From: Streptomyces vietnamensis
GTDB lineage: Bacteria; Actinomycetota; Actinomycetes; Streptomycetales; Streptomycetaceae
DNA length: 64,000 nt
Direction: 5' to 3'
NCBI RefSeq assembly: GCF_000830005.1
Contig: NZ_CP010407.1
Location: 6,708,001-6,772,000, forward strand
Positions within the stretch are counted from its first letter, which is position 1; each line of letters opens with the position of its first letter. Shown here piece after piece: positions 35,718 to 43,622 of the stretch. A program made the position numbers and the translations under genes. The notes under the pieces are model-generated. The model saw only the letters and a program-made list of their open reading frames with translations. It was not told the origin of the DNA and searched no databases.

Positions 35718-36908
35718 ATGCCCCGTTACCGCTCTCTCTTCCGCACGCCCGAATTCACCCCGCTCTTCCTCACCGGCGCCGCCCACACCGCCGCCCAGAC
35801 CGTCGCCGGACTCGGTCTCGCCACGCTCGTCTACCGCGCGACCGGGTCCCCGTTCCTCTCCGCCCTGGCCCTCTTCGGCCCCTCGCTCGCCCAGCTCCTC
35901 GGCGCGACCACGCTGCTCTCCGCCGCCGACCGGCTGCCGCCGCGCGCCGCGCTCTCCGGCATCGCCCTCTTCTTCGCCCTCGGCACCGCCGTCCTCGCGA
36001 TCCCCGCGCTGCCGACCTGGGCGGTCTTCGTGATCCTGTTCGCCGAGGGGCTCGCGGCCTCACTGGGCGGCGGGGTGCGCTACGGGCTCCTGAACGAGAT
36101 CCTCCCGCGCGAGGAGTACCTCCTCGGCCGCTCCGTGACGAACATGGCCGGCGGCGCCTGCCAGATCGGCGGCTTCGCCACCGGCGGCCTCCTCGTCGCC
36201 CTGCTCTCGCCCCGCGGCGCGGTCCTCGTCGGCGCCGGGCTCTACCTCGCCGCCGCCCTGGCCGCCCGCCTCGGCCTCGGGGCGCGCCCGCCCCGCGCGG
36301 CCGGGCGGCCCTCGGTCGCCGAGACCTGGCGCACCAACGGACGCCTCCTGGCCGCTCCCGCCCGCCGCCGCGCCTACGTCGCGCTCTGGGTGCCGAACGG
36401 CCTGATCGTCGGCTGCGAGTCGCTCTTCGTGCCGTACGCCCCCGAGCGCGCCGGGCTCCTCTTCGCCTGCGGCGCGCTCGGGATGCTGGCGGGGGACACC
36501 GCGATCGGCCGCTTCGTACCGGCGCGGCTGCGCGAACGGATCCGCTTCCCGCTCCAGGCGCTGCTCGCCGCCCCGTTCCTGCTGTTCGCCCTCGACCCGG
36601 GGCTGCCCTTGGCGACCGTCCTCGTGACCGTGTCGGCGGTCGGGTACGGGGCGAGCCTGCTGCACCAGGAGAAGCTGATGACCCTGGTGCCGGACGAACT
36701 GAGCGGCCACGCCCTCGGGCTGCACACCTCGGGGATGCTCGCGCTCCAGGGCGTGAGCGCGGCCCTGGCCGGCACCCTCGCCCAGTACACGTCACCGCGC
36801 ACGGGAATGGTGCTGCTCGCCCTCGCCTCGCTCACCGTGACGTTCCTGCTGGCCCGGGCGGAGGGGAGGGGCGCCGGGGCGCGGGAGCGCTCCACCGCGG
36901 AGGCGTAG
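35718..36908 (+). CDS. MFS transporter
   Basis: A 396-residue major facilitator protein with about 12 hydrophobic segments. The N-terminal FRTPEFTPLFLTGAAHTAAQTVAGLGLATLVYRATGSPFLSALALF is typical of drug/metabolite exporters of the MFS_3 group, and LLGRSVTNMAGGACQIGGFATGG is the fifth-helix region. It is divergent from the ArsR-type regulator across the palindrome at 35658 and is presumably derepressed by its substrate. Cargo is unknown. ATG 35718 directly begins the first cytoplasmic stretch; the longer frame upstream is antisense to the regulator. Confidence 0.87.
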   Translation: MPRYRSLFRTPEFTPLFLTGAAHTAAQTVAGLGLATLVYRATGSPFLSALALFGPSLAQLLGATTLLSAADRLPPRAALSGIALFFALGTAVLAIPALPTWAVFVILFAEGLAASLGGGVRYGLLNEILPREEYLLGRSVTNMAGGACQIGGFATGGLLVALLSPRGAVLVGAGLYLAAALAARLGLGARPPRAAGRPSVAETWRTNGRLLAAPARRRAYVALWVPNGLIVGCESLFVPYAPERAGLLFACGALGMLAGDTAIGRFVPARLRERIRFPLQALLAAPFLLFALDPGLPLATVLVTVSAVGYGASLLHQEKLMTLVPDELSGHALGLHTSGMLALQGVSAALAGTLAQYTSPRTGMVLLALASLTVTFLLARAEGRGAGARERSTAEA

Positions 36909-36917
36909 AAAAGAAGA

Positions 36918-36958
36918 AGAGCGCGGAACCAGGGACCGTAAACCTGGTTCCGCGCTCT
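36918..36958 (-). terminator. Rho-independent terminator
   Basis: AGAGCGCGGAACCAGG (36918-36933) pairs perfectly with CCTGGTTCCGCGCTCT (36943-36958), a 16-bp stem with a 9-nt loop. On the minus strand it is followed by TTCTTCTTTTCT, a good U-rich tail, so it mainly ends minus-strand transcripts such as that of catalase. It also lies just past the MFS stop. Confidence 0.75.
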
Positions 36959-37270
36959 CCGGCTTGTGACCGCCCGACGGCACGAGGCTGGCGCGACAGG
37001 ACGTTCGCGTCGCCGGGCGGAGTCTTGGAGACCCCTCGCGAGAAGGGGGGCGTTGGGACCGCGGCGGTGCCGACGGGCGCCGTGGCGGTTCCCCTTCCTT
37101 CAGGTCAAGAAGGGGGCCCGGCGTCCTTACCACCGCACTGGCTCGGAGCCGCCGCGGTCCTCACGCTTGTCCGGTTCGCCGACCACCCCTCATCCGGGCC
37201 GGCGATCCGGACCACGTACGGCACTGACCTCCCGTCATGTGCCGTACGCAGTCTGGGTGTTGCCGCGCGA
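36959..37270 (-). other. Untranslated 3' region of catalase or small RNA
   Basis: No protein-coding frame is convincing in these 312 bp. A 10-bp hairpin (CGTACGGCAC at 37215-37224 with GTGCCGTACG at 37239-37248) lies just after the catalase stop on the minus strand, and the strong U-tailed terminator is another 260 bp further. The stretch between could be a long 3' UTR or a processed small RNA. I do not recognise an RNA family. Confidence 0.4.
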
Positions 37271-38725
37271 TCAGTCGCGCAGGGCCTCGACGGCCTCGCG
37301 GACGCGCTTGCCGTAGTCGGCGTCGGCGGCGGCGAAGTGCGCGAGGTTCTTCTCGATGACGTCCTCGCGGGACACCTGGGACAGGCCGCCGGCGATGTTG
37401 GCGACCAGGCGCTTCTTCTCGTCCTCGGACATCAGGCGGTAGAGCTCACCGGCCTGGAAGAAGTCGTCGTCCTTGGTGTGCGCGGGCGCCTCGTGGGTGC
37501 CGGTCCAGCCGTGGATCGCGAGCGGCGCGGAGAGCGCGGCGTCGGTCTGGGCCGGGCCCTGGTACGAGTTGGGCTCGTAGTTCTTGTCGTGGCGCGAGCC
37601 GTTGCGGGTGGCCATGAAGCCGTCGCGGCCGTAGTTCTCGGCGACGGTCGCCTTGGGGGCGTTCACCGGGAGCTGGGTGTGGTTGACGCCGAGGCGGTAG
37701 CGGTGGGCGTCCGCGTAGGCGAAGAGACGGCCCTGGAGCATCTTGTCCGGCGAGGGGCCGATGCCCGGCACGAAGTTGTTCGGGGAGAACGCGGCCTGCT
37801 CGACCTCGGCGAAGACGTTGTCCGGGTTGCGGTCGAGGACCAGGCGGCCCACGCGCTGCAGCGGGTAGTCGCTGTGCGGCCACACCTTGGTGAGGTCGAA
37901 CGGGTTGAAGCGGTAGTCCGCGGCCTCGGCGGCCGGCATGACCTGGACGTACAGGGTCCAGCTCGGGTTCACACCGCGCTCGATGGCCTGGAGCAGGTCG
38001 GTCTGGTGCGAGTTGGCGTCCTTGCCGACGAGCTCGGCGGCCTGCTCGGCGGAGAGGGAGCGGATGCCCTGGTTCGTCTTGAAGTGGTACTTGACGAAGA
38101 AGGCCTCGCCCGCCTCGTTGGTCCACTGGTAGGTGTGCGAGCCGTAGCCGTTCATGTGACGGTACGAGGCCGGGATGCCGCGGTCGCCCATGAGCCAGGT
38201 GATCTGGTGGGTGGCCTCGGGGGCGTGCGCCCAGAAGTCCCAGACGTTGTCCGGCTCCTGCTTGCCCGTGAAGGGGTCGCGCTTCTGCGAGTGGATGAAG
38301 TCGGGGAACTTGATCGGGTCCTTGATGAAGAACACCGGGGTGTTGTTGCCGACGAGGTCGTAGTTGCCCTCTTCGGTGTAGAACTTCAGGGCGAAGCCGC
38401 GGGGGTCGCGGACCGCGTCCGCGCCGCCGAGCGAGTCGGCCACGGTGGAGAAGCGGATGAAGGTCTCGGTCTTCTTGCCGACCTCACCGAGGAAGTTCGC
38501 CTTGGTGTACGCGGTGACGTCGTCGGTCACCTCGAAGTAGCCGTACGCGCCGGAACCGCGGGCGTGCACCACGCGCTCCGGGATCCGCTCACGGTTGAAG
38601 CGCGCGAGCTTCTCCAGCAGGTGCTGGTCCTGGAGGAGGAGAGGGCCACCGACGCCGGCGGTGGCGGAGTTCTGGTTGTCGGCGACGGGGGCGCCGGACT
38701 CGGTCGTAAGCACGCGCTTCGACAT
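37271..38725 (-). CDS. katA: Monofunctional heme catalase
   Basis: A 484-residue clade-3-sized catalase that disproportionates hydrogen peroxide. [15 protein letters not shown] near residue 50 carries the distal His. [24 protein letters not shown] carries the distal Asn region, and [14 protein letters not shown] carries the proximal heme-ligand Tyr. It starts at ATG 38725 after GGAAGG; the longer frame is promoter sequence. It lies between glyoxylate genes and shares an operator palindrome with the urate oxidase operon, consistent with disposal of H2O2 made by urate oxidase. Confidence 0.95.
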   Translation of the reverse strand: MSKRVLTTESGAPVADNQNSATAGVGGPLLLQDQHLLEKLARFNRERIPERVVHARGSGAYGYFEVTDDVTAYTKANFLGEVGKKTETFIRFSTVADSLGGADAVRDPRGFALKFYTEEGNYDLVGNNTPVFFIKDPIKFPDFIHSQKRDPFTGKQEPDNVWDFWAHAPEATHQITWLMGDRGIPASYRHMNGYGSHTYQWTNEAGEAFFVKYHFKTNQGIRSLSAEQAAELVGKDANSHQTDLLQAIERGVNPSWTLYVQVMPAAEAADYRFNPFDLTKVWPHSDYPLQRVGRLVLDRNPDNVFAEVEQAAFSPNNFVPGIGPSPDKMLQGRLFAYADAHRYRLGVNHTQLPVNAPKATVAENYGRDGFMATRNGSRHDKNYEPNSYQGPAQTDAALSAPLAIHGWTGTHEAPAHTKDDDFFQAGELYRLMSEDEKKRLVANIAGGLSQVSREDVIEKNLAHFAAADADYGKRVREAVEALRD

Positions 38726-38765
38726 CGTGACCTTCCGTACGGGAGCTCTGCTGACGGTGCGAGGA

Positions 38766-38805
38766 GCGTAAATTCGGCTCGAACAGCGCGTCAACAGTTT
38801 GTTGA
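38766..38805 (-). promoter_or_regulatory. Catalase promoter with palindrome overlapping the -35 box
   Basis: On the minus strand TTGACG (38794-38789) and TTACGC (38771-38766) are 17 bp apart. TCAACA-AAC-TGTTGA (38805-38791) is a perfect inverted repeat that contains the start of the -35 box. The same palindrome with spacer AAG overlaps the -35 box of the uraD operon at 41595. Confidence 0.6.
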
Positions 38806-38938
38806 AAATGAAGTGTGGTGTTCCGGTCGGCGGCGACGCCTGGGCGCGACAGGACAGGTTGTCAGCGCCGCCGCCGACCGGAAATCAGGGGCCCCGGGAA
38901 GGGGCTGGAGCCTGGCCCGGAAGACAGGCCCCAGGGGG

Positions 38939-39853
38939 TCAGACCTGCTGGCCGGAGAGGCGCTCGACGGCGCGCAGCAGGGCCGAGTGGTCCAGGCCGC
39001 CGTCACCCTGCGCGCGCAGCGAGGCGACGAGCTGGGCGACGACCGCGCCGACCGGGAGGGCCGCACCGACGTTGCGGGCGGCGTCGGTGACGATGCCCAT
39101 GTCCTTGTGGTGCAGGTCGATCCGGAAGCCGGGCTTGAAGTCCCGGTTCAGGAAGTTGTCCTTCTTGCGGGTCAGCACGGTCGAGCCGGCCAGACCGCCG
39201 TTGAGGACGTCGAGGGCGGCGTTGAGGTCCACGCCCGACTTCTCCAGGAAGACGACGGCCTCGGCGCAGGCCTGGATGTTGACCGCGACGATGAGCTGGT
39301 TGGCGGCCTTCACCGTCTGGCCGGAGCCGTGCGGGCCGCAGAGCACGATGGTCTTGCCGAGGGCCTCGAGGATCGGGAGGGCCTCGTCGAAGTCGGCCTG
39401 CTCGCCGCCGACCATGATGGAGAGCACGGCCTCGATGGCGCCGGCCTCGCCGCCGGAGACGGGCGCGTCGATGACGCGGATGCCCTTCTCCTTGGCGTTC
39501 TTGGCGAGGTCGACCGAGGTCTGCGGGGTGATCGAGGACATGTCCACGATCAGCGCGCCCTGCTTGGCGTTCTCCAGGATGCCCTCGGGGCCGTAGGAGA
39601 TGGCCTCGACCTGCGGGGAGGCGGGCACCATCGTGATGATGACGTCGGCGTCCTTGACGGCCTCGGCGATCGAGCCGGCGGCGGTGCCGCCGGCCTTGGC
39701 CAGGCGGTCCAGCTTGTCCTGCTCCAGGGTGAAGCCGGTGACCGAGTAGCCGGCCTTCAGGAGGTTCTCGGACATGGGGGAGCCCATGATGCCGAGGCCG
39801 ATCCACGCAATCGTCGGGAGGGTGGGCTGGGAGGAATCAGCGAGGTTGCTCAT
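38939..39853 (-). CDS. glxR: Tartronate semialdehyde reductase (2-hydroxy-3-oxopropionate reductase)
   Basis: A 304-residue beta-hydroxyacid dehydrogenase that reduces tartronate semialdehyde, the product of glyoxylate carboligase, to D-glycerate with NAD(P)H. IAWIGLGIMGSPMSENLLKAG is the N-terminal cofactor motif. DAPVSGGEAGA is the substrate-binding stretch, and KAANQLIVAVNIQACAEA contains the catalytic Lys and Asn. It follows hydroxypyruvate isomerase by 66 bp on the same strand, and both lie under the operator pair at 40769. Confidence 0.93.
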   Translation of the reverse strand: MSNLADSSQPTLPTIAWIGLGIMGSPMSENLLKAGYSVTGFTLEQDKLDRLAKAGGTAAGSIAEAVKDADVIITMVPASPQVEAISYGPEGILENAKQGALIVDMSSITPQTSVDLAKNAKEKGIRVIDAPVSGGEAGAIEAVLSIMVGGEQADFDEALPILEALGKTIVLCGPHGSGQTVKAANQLIVAVNIQACAEAVVFLEKSGVDLNAALDVLNGGLAGSTVLTRKKDNFLNRDFKPGFRIDLHHKDMGIVTDAARNVGAALPVGAVVAQLVASLRAQGDGGLDHSALLRAVERLSGQQV

Positions 39854-39919
39854 TGGGGAGGGTCCTTCTCTGAAGCTTCGTACGAAAAGGTCGGGGGTCG
39901 CCTGGCGGAACGCCCGGAC

Positions 39920-40753
39920 TCACTTGGCCGGGCGGGCCTCGGCGGGCAGCCACTCGAAGGAGGCGGCGGCGTCGGCGGCCTTGTACTCCAGGCCGACCCA
40001 GCCGTCGTAGCCGGCCTTCTTCAGCTCGTCGAGGAGCTGCTCCAGGGGGAGCTCGCCGGTGCCCGGCGCGCCGCGGCCCGGCTTGTCGGCGATCTGCACG
40101 TGGCCGGTCTTGTCGGCGTACTGTGCGATGACCGCGCTGACGTCCTCGCCGTTCATGGCCAGGTGGTAGATGTCGAGCAGGAACTTCGCGTTCCCGAGGC
40201 CCGTGGCGGCGTTGACCTTGTCGACGATCTCGATCGCGGAGGGGGCGCTCACCAGCGGGTAGAGCGGCGACTCCGGCTTGTTGAGGGTCTCGACGAGGAG
40301 GATCGCGCCGATCCGGTCCGCCGCGCGGGCGGCCAGGACCAGGTTCTCCAGGGCGAGGGTGTCCTGGATCTGCGGGTCGACGCCCTCGACGCGGTTGCCG
40401 TAGAGCGCGTTGAGCGCCTTGCAGCCGACCGAGGCGGCGAAGTCGGCGGCCACCTCGATGTTGGCGCGGAAGCGGTCCGACTCTTCCCCGGGCACGGAGA
40501 GGGCTCCGCGGTCCGGGCCGGGGAGCTGCCCGGCGTAGAAGTTCAGGCCCACCAGCTGGGTGCCGGCGTCCTCAAGGGCCTTCTTGAGGGCGTCGAGCTC
40601 GCTCTGCTCGGGGGTGGCGGTGTCGATCCAGGGCCACCACAGCTCGACCGCGGTGAAGCCCGCCGCGGCGGCGGCCGCGGGGCGCTCCAGGAGCGGGAGT
40701 TCCGTGAAGAGGATCGACAGGTTCACATCGAAGCGCTGGTCCGTGTATCCCAT
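39920..40753 (-). CDS. hyi: Hydroxypyruvate isomerase
   Basis: A 277-residue TIM-barrel isomerase interconverting hydroxypyruvate and tartronate semialdehyde. FDVNLSILFTELPLLERPAAAAAAGFTAVELWWPW is the usual start. ILLVETLNKPESPLYPL and FLLDIYHLAMNGEDV supply metal-binding Glu, Asp and His, and WVGLEYKA the final Glu. The gene starts just downstream of paired AllR-like operators and heads the hyi-glxR transcript. It belongs functionally with gcl, about 6 kb away and under the same type of operator. Confidence 0.93.
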   Translation of the reverse strand: MGYTDQRFDVNLSILFTELPLLERPAAAAAAGFTAVELWWPWIDTATPEQSELDALKKALEDAGTQLVGLNFYAGQLPGPDRGALSVPGEESDRFRANIEVAADFAASVGCKALNALYGNRVEGVDPQIQDTLALENLVLAARAADRIGAILLVETLNKPESPLYPLVSAPSAIEIVDKVNAATGLGNAKFLLDIYHLAMNGEDVSAVIAQYADKTGHVQIADKPGRGAPGTGELPLEQLLDELKKAGYDGWVGLEYKAADAAASFEWLPAEARPAK

Positions 40754-40768
40754 GAGGGGCGGCGCTCC

Positions 40769-40804
40769 TTCCGTATTGCGGAAGTAAGTTTCTGTCTGAC
40801 GGAA
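40769..40804. promoter_or_regulatory. Paired AllR-like operators at hyi-glxR
   Basis: TTCCGTATTGCGGAA (40769-40783) is a perfect TTCCG/CGGAA palindrome. TTCTGTCTGACGGAA (40790-40804) is a weaker copy. Their centres (40776 and 40797) are 21 bp apart, the same as at gcl. The first lies 16 bp upstream of the hyi start. Confidence 0.7.
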
Positions 40805-40890
40805 TGTTGCAAGGGGGTTGCCCCACTTGTCAAGAGGTCCCCGCAGGTCCGGGGCTCCCGCAGGCCGGGGCGGGGCCTTAGCGTGGGGCC

Positions 40891-41145
40891 ATGGAGCGTT
40901 TGAGAGTGGAGTTCACGACCGAGCCGTTCGACCTCGACGAGGCGCCGGCGCACGCGGTCGTGGCCCGTGAGGTCATCCAGTCGGCCGAGCTGGACGCGGT
41001 CGACGTCGGCCCCTTCGGCAACACGGCGGAGGGCGGCGCCGACGCGGTGCTCACCGCCGTCGACGCCCTGCTGCGCAAGTCGCTCGCGGCCGGTGCCACG
41101 CGCGTCTCGCTCCAGGTCAACGTGATCGGGGAGGGCGAGAAGTGA
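40891..41145 (+). CDS. Thiamine-binding MTH1187/YkoF-type small protein
   Basis: An 84-residue ferredoxin-like protein of the DUF77/thiamine-binding family. The start RLRVEFTTEPFDLDEAPAHAVVAREVIQSA and the end GATRVSLQVNVIGEGEK are typical, and such proteins bind thiamine or related ligands in the cytoplasm. It overlaps the following helix-turn-helix gene by 4 bp. Glyoxylate carboligase needs thiamine diphosphate, so a link to cofactor status is possible but only an inference. ATG 40891 has GTGGGGCC rather than a strong ribosome site upstream. Confidence 0.75.
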   Translation: MERLRVEFTTEPFDLDEAPAHAVVAREVIQSAELDAVDVGPFGNTAEGGADAVLTAVDALLRKSLAAGATRVSLQVNVIGEGEK

Positions 41146-41528
41146 GCGAGCACCCCTTGGTGGCGGCGGTGAAGCCCCTGGTGGACGCCATGGGCGCCGA
41201 GCTGCTCGTCCCCGCGCAGGCGGAGGGTGACGACGTCGTCCTGTCCTGGGAGGGGGAGGACGTGCTCGCCGTGCGCCTGCCGCAGCTCTCGGACTCCCTG
41301 GACCACATCCTCGCGGCGATGGAGCGGCGGCACGGGATGCCGCTGGCCGAGCTGGACCGCAAGGCGAAGCAGGAGATCGTCCGGATCCTGGAGGCACGGG
41401 GTGCCTTCTCCGTGCGCCACGGCGTGGAGACGGTGGCGGGCGCCCTCGGCGTCAGCCGCTTCACCGTGTACAACTACCTGAACAGGGAGACCGCCCTGAA
41501 CAGGGAAAAGGCCGCCAAGAGCGAGTAG
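41142..41528 (+). CDS. DauR/YheO-like helix-turn-helix regulator
   Basis: A 128-residue DNA-binding protein. The C-terminal half, IVRILEARGAFSVRHGVETVAGALGVSRFTVYNYLNRE, is a DauR-type helix-turn-helix (SRFTVYNYL is the recognition helix). The N-terminal half is a small, reduced YheO/PAS-like region (HPLVAAVKPLVDAMG). It starts at GTG within the stop of the thiamine-binding gene and is followed by a clear terminator. It lies directly upstream of the uraD promoter and may be the regulator of the palindrome shared by uraD and catalase. Confidence 0.8.
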   Translation: MSEHPLVAAVKPLVDAMGAELLVPAQAEGDDVVLSWEGEDVLAVRLPQLSDSLDHILAAMERRHGMPLAELDRKAKQEIVRILEARGAFSVRHGVETVAGALGVSRFTVYNYLNRETALNREKAAKSE

Positions 41529-41548
41529 TTGATCATGTCTGACCAGGA

Positions 41549-41580
41549 GCCGTCGTCCAGATGTCGGGACGACGGCTTTT
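41549..41580 (+). terminator. Rho-independent terminator
   Basis: GCCGTCGTCC (41549-41558) pairs with GGACGACGGC (41567-41576) across an 8-nt loop and is followed by TTTTGTG. It ends the thiamine-binding/helix-turn-helix transcript just before the uraD promoter. Confidence 0.8.
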
Positions 41581-41594
41581 GTGTGGCCGAGTTT

Positions 41595-41634
41595 TCAACA
41601 AAGTGTTGACGTTGTGTTGCGGAGGGCGTTAGCT
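41595..41634 (+). promoter_or_regulatory. uraD operon promoter with palindrome overlapping the -35 box
   Basis: TCAACA-AAG-TGTTGA (41595-41609) is a perfect inverted repeat. TTGACG (41606-41611) overlaps its right arm, and TTAGCT (41629-41634) follows at 17 bp. The arrangement is the same as at the catalase promoter. Confidence 0.6.
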
Positions 41635-41683
41635 ATCCGCAGCCCGTTCGACGCACAGCGAAAAACAGCCACGGAGGCTTCCC

Positions 41684-42235
41684 GTGACTTCAGGTACGAC
41701 ACCGGGTCTGACCCGGTTCAACACCTCCTCGGACAGCGAGGCCGTCGCCGCGCTCCATGAGGTGTGTTCCAGTTCGGCGTGGGGGAGCAAGCTGCTCGCC
41801 CAGCGCCCGTTCTCCACCGCCGAAGCCCTCTTCCTCGCCAGCGACGCCGCCATGGCCGAGCTGACCGCCGAGGACCTGGCCGAGGCGATGGCGGGGCACC
41901 CGCCGATCGGTCGTCCGAAGGAAGGGGACCCGACCTCCTCCCGCGAACAGAGCGGGATGGCCGGCGCCTCCGCGGAGCTCAAGGCCGAGATGCTCGAACT
42001 CAACCTGGCCTACCAGGACAAGTTCGGTCACGTCTTCCTCATCTGCGCCACCGGCAGGACCGGCGAGCAGATGCGCGACGCGGTCCGGGAGCGGATCGGC
42101 AACTCGCCCGAGACGGAGCGGGAGATCGTCCGCACCGAACTGGGCAAGATCAACCGCATCCGGCTGACCCGTCTCGTGGAGACCCCCGAGTCCCCCGAGA
42201 CCTCCGAGACCCCCGAGGAAGCGAGCTCCCGATGA
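41684..42235 (+). CDS. uraD: OHCU decarboxylase
   Basis: A 183-residue enzyme that decarboxylates 2-oxo-4-hydroxy-4-carboxy-5-ureidoimidazoline to S-allantoin, the last step of urate oxidation. AGHPPIG carries the catalytic His, SREQSGM the conserved Glu-Gln, and FGHVFLICATGRT the conserved C-terminal motif. It starts at GTG 41684. The tail is extended by a Pro/Glu/Ser-rich ESPETSETPEE segment. It overlaps the 5-hydroxyisourate hydrolase gene by 4 bp. Confidence 0.93.
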   Translation: MTSGTTPGLTRFNTSSDSEAVAALHEVCSSSAWGSKLLAQRPFSTAEALFLASDAAMAELTAEDLAEAMAGHPPIGRPKEGDPTSSREQSGMAGASAELKAEMLELNLAYQDKFGHVFLICATGRTGEQMRDAVRERIGNSPETEREIVRTELGKINRIRLTRLVETPESPETSETPEEASSR

Positions 42236-42621
42236 GCACCGACACCACCGCCTCGGTGTCCACCCACATCCTGGACACCAGCATCGGCCGCCCGGCCGAG
42301 GGCGTGACCATCACGCTCGCGGCCCGCAGCGGCTCCGACGCGGAGTGGGTCACGCTCGGCGGCTCCGCCACCGACGCGGACGGGCGCTGCAAGGACCTGC
42401 CGGCGCTGCCGGAAGAAACCACCCACGTGCGTCTCGACTTCGAGACCGAGACGTACTTCGCCAAGAAGCAAGCCGAGGCGCAGCAGGACGCCCCCCGCGT
42501 AAGGGACAGCGGTGCGTTCTTCCCGGAGGTGGCGATCACGTTCGCCGTCAAGCCGGGCGAGCACTACCACGTACCGCTGCTGCTCAACCCGTTCGGCTAC
42601 TCCGTTTACCGAGGGAGCTAG
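42232..42621 (+). CDS. hiuH: 5-hydroxyisourate hydrolase
   Basis: A 129-residue transthyretin-like protein that opens the ring of 5-hydroxyisourate, the product of urate oxidase. VSTHILDTSIGRPAEGV holds the N-terminal active-site His. HVRLDFETETYF is the central strand, and the C-terminal YSVYRGS is the family signature. It is read from ATG 42232, overlapping uraD; the longer frame seen in this register is antisense noise. The urate oxidase gene follows after 5 bp, so three successive urate-to-allantoin enzymes are made together. Confidence 0.94.
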   Translation: MSTDTTASVSTHILDTSIGRPAEGVTITLAARSGSDAEWVTLGGSATDADGRCKDLPALPEETTHVRLDFETETYFAKKQAEAQQDAPRVRDSGAFFPEVAITFAVKPGEHYHVPLLLNPFGYSVYRGS

Positions 42622-42626
42622 CAGAC

Positions 42627-43550
42627 ATGCCCACGATTCTCGGCCAGAACCAGTACGGCAAAGCAGAGAACCGCGTCGTCAAGATCACGCGGGACGGCGC
42701 CACCCACCACATCAAGGACCTGAACGTCTCCGTCGCCCTCTCCGGCGACCTCGACGACGTCCACCTCACCGGCTCGAACGCCAACTGCCTCCCCACCGAC
42801 ACGACGAAGAACACCGTCTTCGCGTTCGCCAAGGAGTACGGCATCGAGTCCGCCGAGCAGTTCGGCATCCACCTCGCCCGCCACTTCGTGACGAGCCAGG
42901 AGCCGATCAAGAAGGCGCGGATCCGGATCGAGGAGTACGCCTGGGAGCGCATCGCCTCCTCCGACGCCAACTCCAAGTTCATCGGCGCCGACGAGGTCAA
43001 CCACTCCTTCGTCCGCAAGGGCCAGGAGACCCGCGTCTCGCAGATCACCTACGACGGCGAGAAGTGGGAGGTCATCTCCGGCCTCAAGGACCTCGTCGTC
43101 ATGAACTCCACCAACTCGGAGTTCTGGGGCTACATCAAGGACAAGTACACCACCCTCCAGGAGGCGTACGACCGCATCCTGGCCACCCAGGTGTCCGGTC
43201 GCTGGCGGTTCAACTGGACCGACGACGAGCAGCGCATGCCCAACTGGGAGCGGTCCTACGAGCAGACCAGGAAGCACATGCTCGAGGCCTTCTCGGAGAC
43301 GTACTCGTACTCCCTGCAGCAGACGCTGTACCAGATGGCCACGCGCATCATCAACCACCGCTCGGAGATCGACGAAGTCCGCTTCTCGCTCCCGAACAAG
43401 CACCACTTCCTGGTGGACCTCGAGCCCTTCGGCCTGAAGAACGACAACGAGGTCTACTACGCCGCCGACCGCATGTACGGCCTCATCGAGGCCACCGTCC
43501 TCCGCGACGGAGCCACGGCGCTCATCCCGGTCGACATGACCAACCTCTAA
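42627..43550 (+). CDS. Urate oxidase (uricase)
   Basis: A 307-residue cofactor-free uricase that converts urate and O2 to 5-hydroxyisourate and H2O2. LGQNQYGKAENRVVKI is the N-terminal catalytic Lys region. SNANCLPTDTTKNTVFAFAKEYGI contains the Thr dyad segment. ATRIINHRSEIDEVRFSLPNKHHFLVDL near the C-terminus matches the His signature. The Ser-Lys-Leu-type peroxisomal tail of eukaryotic enzymes is absent, as expected. GAGGGAG precedes the ATG. The H2O2 produced links this operon to catalase, whose promoter shares its operator. Confidence 0.96.
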   Translation: MPTILGQNQYGKAENRVVKITRDGATHHIKDLNVSVALSGDLDDVHLTGSNANCLPTDTTKNTVFAFAKEYGIESAEQFGIHLARHFVTSQEPIKKARIRIEEYAWERIASSDANSKFIGADEVNHSFVRKGQETRVSQITYDGEKWEVISGLKDLVVMNSTNSEFWGYIKDKYTTLQEAYDRILATQVSGRWRFNWTDDEQRMPNWERSYEQTRKHMLEAFSETYSYSLQQTLYQMATRIINHRSEIDEVRFSLPNKHHFLVDLEPFGLKNDNEVYYAADRMYGLIEATVLRDGATALIPVDMTNL

Positions 43551-43563
43551 GCGGCATCCGCGT

Positions 43564-43600
43564 CACCGGCCCCGTCCGCCCGCAGTGGGCGGGGCCGGTG
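43564..43600 (+). terminator. Hairpin between urate oxidase and permease
   Basis: CACCGGCCCCGTCCGCCC (43564-43581) can pair with GGGCGGGGCCGGTG (43587-43600) with a small bulge. No U-tract follows, so it may only attenuate or stabilise the mRNA ahead of the permease gene. Confidence 0.4.
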
Positions 43601-43622
43601 CACCGGACCGGAGGGAACCACA

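Noticed and set aside
34796..40903. A 2035-codon open frame on the plus strand
   Set aside because: It runs antisense or out of frame through the ArsR-type, MFS, catalase, reductase and isomerase genes, is arginine/glycine-rich and has no domain; it is a product of high GC.
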